Shown here: one piece after another, positions 1-6,200 of the stretch
How positions within the stretch are numbered: position 1 is the stretch's first letter
Layout: every line of letters begins with the position of its first letter
Source: Desulfuromonadales bacterium
Lineage (GTDB): Bacteria; Desulfobacterota; Desulfuromonadia; Desulfuromonadales; UBA2294
Assembly (NCBI GenBank): GCA_030591795.1
Contig: JAUVAJ010000110.1
Location: 1-6,478 of the forward strand
DNA: 6,478 bases
Direction of reading: 5' to 3'
Notes under the pieces: generated by a model
The model's input: the letters and a program-made list of their open reading frames with translations, nothing else
The model's database searches: none
What the model was told of the DNA's origin: nothing
Made by a program: the position numbers and the translations under genes

Positions 1-100
1 GCTCCAATATGGCGATGGCATTGTGGATCGGAACATATTCGATCCCCCAGATGAAGGTAATAAACAAAATACCGAGGGTTGCTAACGTTGACTTGCTCAT
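1..100 (-). CDS. EamA/DMT-family transporter, N-terminal fragment (runs off window)
   Basis: Only the first 33 codons are present, read leftward from the ATG at 98-100. The peptide begins MSKSTLATLGILFITFIWGI and continues EYVPIHNAIAILE. A short polar start followed by a hydrophobic first helix ending in a Trp-Gly pair, then a second amphipathic stretch, is the hallmark opening of EamA-domain drug/metabolite exporters (ten-helix inner-membrane proteins of about 290-300 residues). The start is supported by an AGGAG ribosome-binding site (CTCCT on the + strand, 108-112) 7 nt upstream of the ATG. The gene is divergent from a BetI-like TetR regulator, and a strong promoter lies at 168-196. The substrate cannot be told from this fragment; a regulator next door suggests inducible efflux of an amino acid, metabolite or toxic compound. 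The family call rests on a short piece and is therefore only moderately sure. Confidence 0.72.
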   Translation of the reverse strand, partial: MSKSTLATLGILFITFIWGIEYVPIHNAIAILE

Positions 101-123
101 TGTGAAACTCCTGTATGCATAAA

Positions 124-165
124 ATTCAGTCCCGCTGGCTATACGACCATCCAGTGGGACTGAAT
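124..165. repeat. 15-bp inverted repeat in the transporter leader
   Basis: The arms are ATTCAGTCCCGCTGG (124-138) and CCAGTGGGACTGAAT (151-165), separated by 12 nt. Fourteen of fifteen positions pair perfectly and the last (134/155) is a G-T pair. It lies just downstream of the leftward -10 box, so it would be both DNA symmetry around the start site and a strong hairpin in the transporter mRNA leader. No T-tract follows on the minus strand at the distance needed for a terminator. Either a second regulator site or an RNA leader structure is possible. Confidence 0.6.
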
Positions 166-193
166 TGACTATACGCACGTACAGTGATAGAGT
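165..193 (+). promoter_or_regulatory. Sigma-70 promoter for the TetR-family regulator
   Basis: TTGACT (165-170, 5/6 match) is followed by a 17-nt spacer (171-187) and TAGAGT (188-193, 4/6 match) with a TG just upstream of the -10. The predicted start is near 200, about 40 nt before the regulator ATG at 239. The -10 is weaker than that of the opposing promoter, as is common for an autoregulated repressor. It shares the same DNA as the leftward promoter. Confidence 0.55.
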
Positions 194-196
194 CAA
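168..196 (-). promoter_or_regulatory. Sigma-70 promoter for the leftward transporter gene
   Basis: Read on the minus strand, TTGACT (191-196) is followed by a 17-nt spacer (174-190) and TATAGT (168-173). Both boxes match the sigma-70 consensus at 5 of 6 positions with ideal spacing. The predicted start is near 161, giving a leader of about 60 nt before the transporter ATG. The promoter overlaps the opposing regulator promoter almost completely. Confidence 0.7.
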
Positions 197-238
197 GAGA
201 CTATCTATAAACATCAGAATTTAGCCGGAGAAGCATTT

Positions 239-904
239 ATGCCGTCAAAAAAACAGCACCAGAGTCGCTCTGAGCAGAAACAACTCACCCGCATTAAGCT
301 TCTCAATGCGACAATCGACATTATTGCCAGCGAAGGGTTTTCTGGAGTTACTCTGGCCAAGGTCGCCACGCTAACTGGGCTGTCTCGGGGAATTTGTAAT
401 TTCCACTTCAACACCAAAGAGCAACTCATGCTTGAAGCGTTTCGCATGCTATATCTGGAACATGAGCAGGCATGGCGCAAGACGGTTTCCGACCTCACTG
501 AAAGTCCAGCTGAACGACTGGTAACCCTAATAACGACCCTGCTCACTCCACCGATTGCCGACCATAAAAAACTGGCCGTCTGGATGGCGTTCTGGGGCGT
601 AGCTCCCCACCGTAAAACCTACTTGGAGATATGTGCGAGTAGCGACCGTGAGTACGAGTCCGAGGTGGAAAATCTATTGCGTCAATTATCTGGAGGTAAC
701 GAACCCGTCAACGGAATGAGTCTACAAACCATTTCAGTGGCCTTGACTTCCATGATCGATGGCTTTTGGGTCAACTATCTGATAGCGCCAGGCTGTCTTA
801 CCCCCCAAACTGCTATCAGTGCATGTGTGGCCTTTGTTTCCAGCTTTTTCCCAACATTCTACCCCATGTACCTTGCCGAGGGCGAAGAACATAATAATGG
901 ATAG
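239..904 (+). CDS. TetR/AcrR-family transcriptional regulator, BetI-like
   Basis: A 221-residue one-component repressor. The N-terminal HTH covers about residues 14-63: a first helix with LLNATIDIIASEGFSGVTLA, then KVATLTGLSRGICNFHF with the typical Phe-x-Phe (normally Tyr-x-Phe) end of the recognition helix, and the KEQL motif that opens helix 4. The rest is all-helical ligand-binding domain; KLAVWMAFWGVAPHRKTYLE (111-130) and a SMIDGFWVNYL stretch (171-181) resemble the BetI-type C-terminal domain (LAFW and LIDGLW blocks in BetI). BetI controls choline/glycine-betaine genes, but no bet genes are seen here, so the ligand is unknown and the symbol is withheld. Start choice: ATG 239 has GGAG (227-230) 8 nt upstream and the length fits the family. 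It is divergent from an EamA transporter across shared promoter/operator DNA, the usual layout for local and self-repression. The following gene begins 197 bp later, so it is probably a separate transcription unit. Confidence 0.9.
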   Translation: MPSKKQHQSRSEQKQLTRIKLLNATIDIIASEGFSGVTLAKVATLTGLSRGICNFHFNTKEQLMLEAFRMLYLEHEQAWRKTVSDLTESPAERLVTLITTLLTPPIADHKKLAVWMAFWGVAPHRKTYLEICASSDREYESEVENLLRQLSGGNEPVNGMSLQTISVALTSMIDGFWVNYLIAPGCLTPQTAISACVAFVSSFFPTFYPMYLAEGEEHNNG

Positions 905-977
905 CACACAGGTATGGAATTTTTTAATGCGATTATTTCATGATGATGCTATTATGCATTTCGTGATGCCTGTGCGC
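904..977. repeat. Long-loop inverted repeat downstream of the TetR gene
   Basis: GCACACAGGTAT (904-915) pairs with ATGCCTGTGCGC (966-977): ten Watson-Crick pairs, one G-T pair and one mismatch. The 50-nt interior is AT-rich and contains a nested AATGC/GCATT pair (926-930/956-960). There is no T-tract directly after the right arm, so it is not a standard intrinsic terminator. It may be an mRNA 3' structure or a binding site, or may be chance. Confidence 0.3.
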
Positions 978-1065
978 ATCATAAGGGTGTCTTGAATATT
1001 TTTTAGATAGCCAATGATTGTTTCATTTCTGCCGCAATAATGTGTGTAGGGGGCTACAGAGTTTT

Positions 1066-1088
1066 ATTCTAAGGATAGAATGAACTAA
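1066..1088 (+). promoter_or_regulatory. Leader hairpin with a two-codon mini-ORF before the enhancer-binding protein gene
   Basis: ATTCTA (1066-1071) and TAGAAT (1076-1081) form a perfect 6-bp stem with loop AGGA. The loop plus the preceding bases make AAGGA, a good Shine-Dalgarno, followed 4 nt later by ATG AAC TAA (1080-1088), a two-codon ORF ending 13 nt before the real start at 1102. The stem would mask that ATG. The features are seen directly; any regulatory role is a guess. Confidence 0.25.
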
Positions 1089-1101
1089 AAGGTTAGGTGC
1101 A

Positions 1102-2862
1102 ATGGTTGATAAATTAGATGTCTCCATGTCTGTCGCCCCAAGGTTAGATGACGTGCAACACCGGGATGCTTTCAATGAGGCCCAGAGCAACGTTATGGGG
1201 GATGGTGTTCTTTCTGTAGACAATACGGGAACGGTATTCCTGTCCGACCGGGTTATCAGGCAGAACCTGGATATCCATCCCGGTAGTTCGCTGCTTGAGT
1301 ATTTTCCGCAATTGTGGGAGCAGGTAGGGGCGACTCTCAAGGATAAAAAACCTCGATCAGAACTTTTGGTGGTTAAGGATGGGCATGAGTTTCGTGTCAC
1401 TGTGAGCCCCATTCTTGCTGGCTCCAAGGTATTCGGCGCTATCTGTGTTTTCTCTGAAAATACTGAAATTGAAGTCATCGCAAGAAAGATGCGTGACTTC
1501 AGAGAGTTGTCCAAGGAGCTCTCGGTTATTATCGATTTCTGCTACGAGGGGCTCTGGGTTTTCGATGGTCAGGGCACCCTTCTACGGGTCAATGTCGCAG
1601 CAGAACGGATCAATAATGTTAAGGCTAAGGATGTCGTTGGCCGCAATATTCTCGATCTGGTTAAAACCGAGTTAATTGAACGCTCCGCAGCTCTGGAAGT
1701 TATCGAGACGAAGGAGGAAGTCAGCTTTCTCACTGTTACCAGAGAGGGACGTAAGCTGATAAAGGCAGGTATCCCAATCTTTGATGATGACGGGCAGGTG
1801 ACAAAGGTTGTTGTCAGTGAGCGGGATATTACCGAAATGGATCAAATGCAGCGCCAGCTGGAAGAGCAAGCCGCTCTCAGTAATCGTTTTCAGCATCAGA
1901 TCCTAGAAATGCAGCAGGCAGAACTTGCTTCGACCAAGATTATTGCCAAGAGTCCCACAATGATCAGAGCCCTGAATCAGGCGATCAAGGTCAGCCAGTC
2001 CGACTCCTCGGTGTTGATTTTTGGGGAATCTGGGGTTGGTAAAGGGTTGTTTGCCGACCTGATCCACGTGCAGTCGAAGCGGGCTGAAAAACCGTTGATC
2101 AAGATTAATTGCGGGGCGATTCCTGAAACTCTGATTGAGTCTGAATTGTTCGGTCATGAGAAGGGGGCATTTACCGGTGCCCAGGCCGCTAAGCCGGGCC
2201 ATATCGAGCTGGCTGATGGTGGGGTTCTATTTCTTGATGAAATTGCCGAACTGCCGCTAGCTTCTCAGGTCAAACTGCTCCATTTTCTCGAAGACGGAAA
2301 GGTGACCCGGCTTGGTGCAGTCAAGGCCAAGCAGGTTGATGTGCGTATTCTGGCCGCGACCCACGGTAACCTGGAGGATATGGTTGAAAGGAAGGAGTTT
2401 CGCCTCGATCTCTACTATCGCTTGAATGTAATTCCGCTGCATATACCTGCACTACGTGAGCGGAGAGATTGTATCGTCCCTCTCATCCAGCATTATGTTG
2501 AGTTGTACAGTCGTCGCAACGGGATTAATAAAAGGATTACTAGTGCTGCTATGGATATCCTGCTGGCTTATGAGTGGCCCGGTAATGTGCGACAGTTGAT
2601 GAATGTTTGTGAGCGAATTCTGGTCATGACCGATGGCGATATAATCGATATTCAGGATTTGCCGCAGAAAATCGCTGGAAACAGTTCCCAGAGTGGTTTG
2701 CGCACCGAACATATGACCTTGCAGCAGTCAATGGAGAGTTTTGAGCGTTCACTGCTTGTTGACGCTATGGAGGAACATGGTAACCAGTACAAAGTTGCGG
2801 CAGCTATGGGTATCAATCAGTCAACAGTTGCACGTAAACTCAAGCGTTACGGAATCACTTGA
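1102..2862 (+). CDS. Sigma-54-dependent enhancer-binding protein (PAS-PAS-AAA+-TyrR-type HTH)
   Basis: A 586-residue transcription activator that remodels sigma-54 RNA polymerase by ATP hydrolysis. Domain order: a divergent PAS-like region (about 28-120), a clear PAS domain (about 142-245, with EGLWVFDGQGTLLRVN and the terminal SERDITE), a short coiled coil (246-276), the AAA+ core (about 280-510) and a C-terminal HTH (about 555-586, ending INQSTVARKLKRYGI, like the TyrR-type HTH). Core motifs are intact: Walker A GESGVGKG (308-315), the sigma-54-contacting GAFTGA (355-360), Walker B VLFLDE (375-380), arginine-finger region FRLDLYYR (433-440) and sensor II WPGNVRQL (492-499). There is no receiver domain, so control is by a PAS-bound ligand or partner, not phosphorylation. 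ATG 1102 is preceded by AAAAGG (1087-1092) 9 nt upstream. No convincing promoter was found in 905-1101. An intrinsic terminator follows, and the sigma-54 promoter 290 bp downstream drives the GDH gene, its likely target. The domain layout parallels RocR of Bacillus, which activates rocG (GDH). Confidence 0.93.
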   Translation: MVDKLDVSMSVAPRLDDVQHRDAFNEAQSNVMGDGVLSVDNTGTVFLSDRVIRQNLDIHPGSSLLEYFPQLWEQVGATLKDKKPRSELLVVKDGHEFRVTVSPILAGSKVFGAICVFSENTEIEVIARKMRDFRELSKELSVIIDFCYEGLWVFDGQGTLLRVNVAAERINNVKAKDVVGRNILDLVKTELIERSAALEVIETKEEVSFLTVTREGRKLIKAGIPIFDDDGQVTKVVVSERDITEMDQMQRQLEEQAALSNRFQHQILEMQQAELASTKIIAKSPTMIRALNQAIKVSQSDSSVLIFGESGVGKGLFADLIHVQSKRAEKPLIKINCGAIPETLIESELFGHEKGAFTGAQAAKPGHIELADGGVLFLDEIAELPLASQVKLLHFLEDGKVTRLGAVKAKQVDVRILAATHGNLEDMVERKEFRLDLYYRLNVIPLHIPALRERRDCIVPLIQHYVELYSRRNGINKRITSAAMDILLAYEWPGNVRQLMNVCERILVMTDGDIIDIQDLPQKIAGNSSQSGLRTEHMTLQQSMESFERSLLVDAMEEHGNQYKVAAAMGINQSTVARKLKRYGIT

Positions 2863-2925
2863 GCTTGTCCTGAATTTTAGTTTTTTATCGTCTGAGAACT
2901 TATGTCCCCCCTTCAGGCTTATCTG

Positions 2926-2953
2926 CCTGGATGCAACTATGCATCCGGGTTTT
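2926..2953 (+). terminator. Rho-independent terminator of the enhancer-binding protein gene
   Basis: CCTGGATGCA (2926-2935) and TGCATCCGGG (2940-2949) form a 10-bp stem with one T-G pair and a four-base ACTA loop, followed by TTTT (2950-2953). It lies about 65 nt after the stop codon at 2862. It should separate the regulator transcript from the GDH operon, so that the latter depends on its own promoter. Confidence 0.82.
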
Positions 2954-2973
2954 CTGTTGAAGTGTTCCTTTCG

Positions 2974-2996
2974 TTTAAACCGGTTCATGGTTTAAA
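2974..2996. promoter_or_regulatory. Inverted repeat, possible distal activator site
   Basis: TTTAAACC (2974-2981) and GGTTTAAA (2989-2996) are perfect 8-bp inverted arms around a 7-nt spacer. Two further palindromes, GTTTAAAC (2973-2980) and AACCGGTT (2978-2985), overlap it. It lies about 185-205 bp upstream of the predicted sigma-54 transcription start, within normal enhancer range. The symmetry is certain; the role as an activator site is inferred. Confidence 0.35.
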
Positions 2997-3069
2997 ATCC
3001 TGACATGCTCATCACGCCATTTATCTTTTCCTGGTTTTGTCTATAACTTATCGGAATATATAGAAAATA

Positions 3070-3113
3070 TGTACATGTCGAGTTTCTTTGAGGTAGGTGT
3101 ACAGTTGTGTGCA
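3070..3113. promoter_or_regulatory. TGTACA repeats, candidate upstream activator sequence
   Basis: TGTACA occurs at 3070-3075 (inside the palindrome ATGTACAT, 3069-3076) and again at 3098-3103, with a variant TGTGCA at 3108-3113. Spacings are 28 and 10 bp. The cluster sits about 65-110 bp upstream of the predicted start at about 3180, the usual distance for an enhancer-binding protein site. TyrR-type HTHs favour TGTA-type half-sites (TyrR box TGTAAA-N6-TTTACA), which loosely supports the idea; binding is inferred. Confidence 0.38.
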
Positions 3114-3152
3114 TCAGTGAATAATCATTCCATTCCCTTTTCGCAGAGATAC

Positions 3153-3168
3153 TGGCATACCTTGTGCT
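3153..3168 (+). promoter_or_regulatory. Sigma-54 (-24/-12) promoter of the GDH operon
   Basis: TGGCATACCTTGTGCT fits the consensus TGGCACG-N4-TTGCW: the invariant GG (3154-3155) and GC (3166-3167) are exactly 10 nt apart. Nine of the twelve fixed positions match, and the bases just upstream (ATAC) also fit. The predicted start is near 3180, leaving a leader of about 73 nt. A sigma-54 activator gene lies directly upstream, which strongly supports the call. Confidence 0.75.
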
Positions 3169-3252
3169 CTTTCTATTATCTGAAACACTAAAATCCATTT
3201 TTCCACGTTGTTAAATTGATAGGATCAGGAAATTACAAGGGGAGAGTAAAGA

Positions 3253-6200
3253 ATGAGCAACTCAGCAACCGAGAATGAAGATTTGTCGCAGGATCAGAGT
3301 GTGCTGGCGAATATCAGCCAAAAATGCGAGCAGGTAAAAGAGAGCCTTGCCTGGCTCAAAGAAAACATGCATCCCTATTTTCTTTTGTCGATGCAGAAGG
3401 AAGGAGATGCACTGGCAATGCTGTCCTATGGTCTGTTCGGAATGAGCAACAATCGACGGATGATTCTTTCCGACCGTGAAAATAAACTGATTTTGGCTGG
3501 ATTAAGCAGGCCCGGCTCTTTTTATGAAAATATTCAAACTGTACTGGATAAGCCAATCTCATTTGTCGAGTTTACCGATTCAAAGATCAAACTGCCGGGG
3601 ACCGAGCAGTATCTCGAAGTTTATAAATATGAATTTAATCGTAAAAAGCACAGTGAAATTAATACTGCCGAAACACCTCAGATTCCTGATGAGATCAAAG
3701 AGAGCGTAAGCGCCGCTTTGAAGCAGTATTATCCTGAGTTCGAGCTCAGTCAAACTGAAAAACTGTTGAAAATTCTCTGGTTGAACAACCATGATTATGT
3801 TCTTAACTCCTCACTGCGCCGGGTTGCCAAAACTCTCTGGCTTCATCAGCAGACGATACGTCATGAAGGAATCTTCATCAAACTGGAACCAGCCGATGAT
3901 GTAGAGGGGTTTGAAAATGAATCGCGGTTGTTCTTTGGTGTCGGTAACCCTCCTGAAGAGAATTTTCTGTCACAGGTGATGGAAGTTTTCAAGCGGCTCA
4001 ATGTATCTATCGAACGTGCTTATGGATTGACCATTAGTAATGGTATCCATCCCTATTTTCTGTCGACCTTCTATGTGACCGCCGCAGGTGGCCAGAGGGT
4101 TGAAGAGGGGTCGGACCTCTACAACCGCTTAAAGGAAGAGTTGTATAATACTCAGATTTTGCGTTCCACTTCACAAACCTATCGTGAGTTGATTCCAACC
4201 CGGTTGGCAAGCGGTACAGATGCCTCTTTGCTGAGTGCTATTATCGGTTTCTGCCATACCAATATGGCTCATACTCATCCGGATAGTTACGATCTGGAAG
4301 GGGTGATGCGTGCTTTTCACAATCACCCGGATATCGCTTTGCAACTGGTGAAACTGTTTCGGGTTCGTTTCGATCCGCAACAGGAACAACGCGAAAAGAA
4401 ATATGACTCCCTTTTTGCTGAAACCGAACTGTTGATTGAGCAATATAATACTGGTCGGCGCTTTCTCGATGAGTATCGGCGGCGTATTTTCAGTTGCGCG
4501 CTGCTCTTTATCAGTCACACTTTGAAAACAAACTTTTTTGTGCCGGAAAAACAGGCTCTGGCTTTTCGGCTTGATCCAACTTATCTGGAAAAACTGGGCA
4601 GCGATTTTATCTCGGACTTGCCACCGGAAAGGCCTTTCCGTATCACTTACTTCTACGGTCGTTACGGCTCCGGTTACCATATCGGTTTTTCCGACATTGC
4701 CAGGGGCGGGTGGCGGACCCTGATTACCCAGGGGCGGGACGATTATGTCACTGCGGCCAATACGGTATTCAAGGAAAACTATGTTCTGGCCCATACCCAG
4801 CATCTAAAGAACAAGGATATCTACGAGGGCGGTTCGAAAATGGTTGCGGTGCTCAACGCTGGTGGCAACCTGGATAAGGAACTGCTCATTCCACGCCTTT
4901 ACAAGCTGCAGTATGGTTTTATCAACGCCTTTTTTGATATTTATGTGACTGAAAACGGCCGGGCCAAAGACCCGAGGGTGGTTGATTATTACGGCGAAGA
5001 CGAACCGATCGAACTTGGGCCGGATGAAAACATGCATGACAGCATGGTCGAGTTGATTGCCCGTCAGGCCGTGCGCCGGGGCTACCTGCTTGGATCAGGA
5101 ATCATGTCGAGCAAAAAGGTCGGCATCAACCACAAAGAGTATGGCGTGACCTCGATCGGCGTGGTCCGTTTTGCCGAGGTAGCGATGCAAAAGCACGGCA
5201 TCGATATGCACAAGGATTCCTTCAGCGTAAAGCTGACTGGTGGCCCCAACGGTGATGTTGCTGGTAATGCCATGAAACTGATGCTGGAGCGTTGTCCTCA
5301 GGTCAAGATCTGCCTGATTGTCGATGGCACCGGGGCATTTTACGATCCGCAGGGAGCCGACCGCCAGGCATTGTCGGATATTGTCCTGAAAGAGGACATA
5401 GAAGCCTTTGACCCGCAAGCACTGCACCCCGGTGGTTACATCCTCTATCGTAACCGGACCCGTCAGGATGGTTTGCGTAAGCTGTTCAAAAAAATGGTTT
5501 GCACCCCTGATGGATTCGAAGAACAGTGGGTGACCAACGATGAATTCCATCGTGAATACAATCGGCTGATTTTCAATGTTACTACCGATCTGTTTATTCC
5601 TGCCGGCGGACGGCCCGAAACCATTGATGCCGATAACTGTAAACGGTTTTGCGACGCTGAGGGGCGATCGACTGCAAAAATCATTGTTGAAGGAGCGAAC
5701 TCCTTCATCACTCCTGCAGCCCGGATTGAATTACAGCAATGCGGAGCGGTTATTTTGCGCGATGCATCGGCCAACAAGTGTGGGGTCATCTCATCCTCCT
5801 ATGAAATTATTGCCAACCTGCTGATGTCGGAAGAGGAGTTCCTTGCGCACAAGGAAGAATATGTCGCTGATGTGGTCGATATCCTGAATCACCGGGCCGA
5901 GGATGAGGCTGAACTGATATTCCGGCGGATTGAAAAGCGTCCCGAACAGCTTTATACCGAGGTATCCAATGCGATCAGCACGGAGATCAACGAGCACTAC
6001 TCCCGATTGTTCAGCTTCTTTCAAACTAACCCGCATCTTTGCGAAAAACCTCTTTATCGCGAGGCAATTTTGCGGCACCTGCCGTGCTTGATCGGCAAGA
6101 CTGAACAATTTCGTACCCGGATCGATGGCCTGCCGGAAAAAATCAAGTATGCCATTCTGGCCAGCGAGATCGCATCTTCCATGGTTTATAAAAGTAACGA

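Larger units (their letters stand above)
165..196. promoter_or_regulatory. Candidate TetR operator: palindrome formed by the two facing promoters
   Basis: TTGACTATA (165-173) and the reverse complement of 188-196, TTGACTCTA, match at 8 of 9 positions and are separated by 14 nt with GTAC at the centre (179-182). The symmetry places each promoter's -35 on the other's -10. A TetR dimer or pair of dimers bound here would block both promoters at once. The palindrome is seen directly; the operator role is inferred from its place next to a TetR-family gene. Confidence 0.42.
2863..3252 (+). promoter_or_regulatory. 390-bp regulatory gap before the GDH gene
   Basis: No credible gene lies here. In order it holds: the terminator (2926-2953), an 8-bp inverted repeat (2974-2996), an AT-rich stretch (about 3019-3070), TGTACA-type repeats (3070-3113), an IHF-like near match AATCAT-tcca-TTC (3123-3135, two mismatches), the sigma-54 promoter (3153-3168), a leader of about 73 nt, and a strong ribosome-binding site (3237-3244). 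This upstream-site/bend/-24/-12 layout is typical of sigma-54 enhancer regions. Confidence 0.6.

Noticed and set aside
124..165. Inverted repeat as an intrinsic terminator
   Set aside because: It lies at the start, not the end, of the divergent genes, and no T-tract follows at the right place on either strand.
1023..1514. Minus-strand open frame of 163 codons over the start of the enhancer-binding protein gene
   Set aside because: It overlaps the PAS-coding region on the opposite strand and the peptide shows no family features.
2928..2943. Second GG-N10-GC match resembling a sigma-54 promoter
   Set aside because: It is made by the terminator stem-loop, lacks the CAC part of the -24 element and lies over 300 bp before GDH; the site at 3153-3168 is far better.
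2741..2995. Plus-strand frame of 84 codons spanning the end of the enhancer-binding protein gene and the terminator
   Set aside because: It begins inside the HTH-coding region in another frame and runs through the terminator hairpin.
3037..3064. Possible sigma-70 promoter TTGTCT/TATAGA with 16-nt spacer upstream of GDH
   Set aside because: Both boxes are weak and the region is AT-rich enough to give such matches by chance; kept only as a possible basal promoter.
2992..3198. Minus-strand frame of 68 codons in the regulatory gap
   Set aside because: It covers the candidate activator sites and sigma-54 promoter, has no good ribosome-binding site and no recognisable product.
4171..4803. Antisense open frame of 210 codons inside the GDH gene
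   Set aside because: It lies wholly opposite a well-supported coding region, has no ribosome-binding site or recognisable domain, and its composition is what antisense of GDH codons produces.
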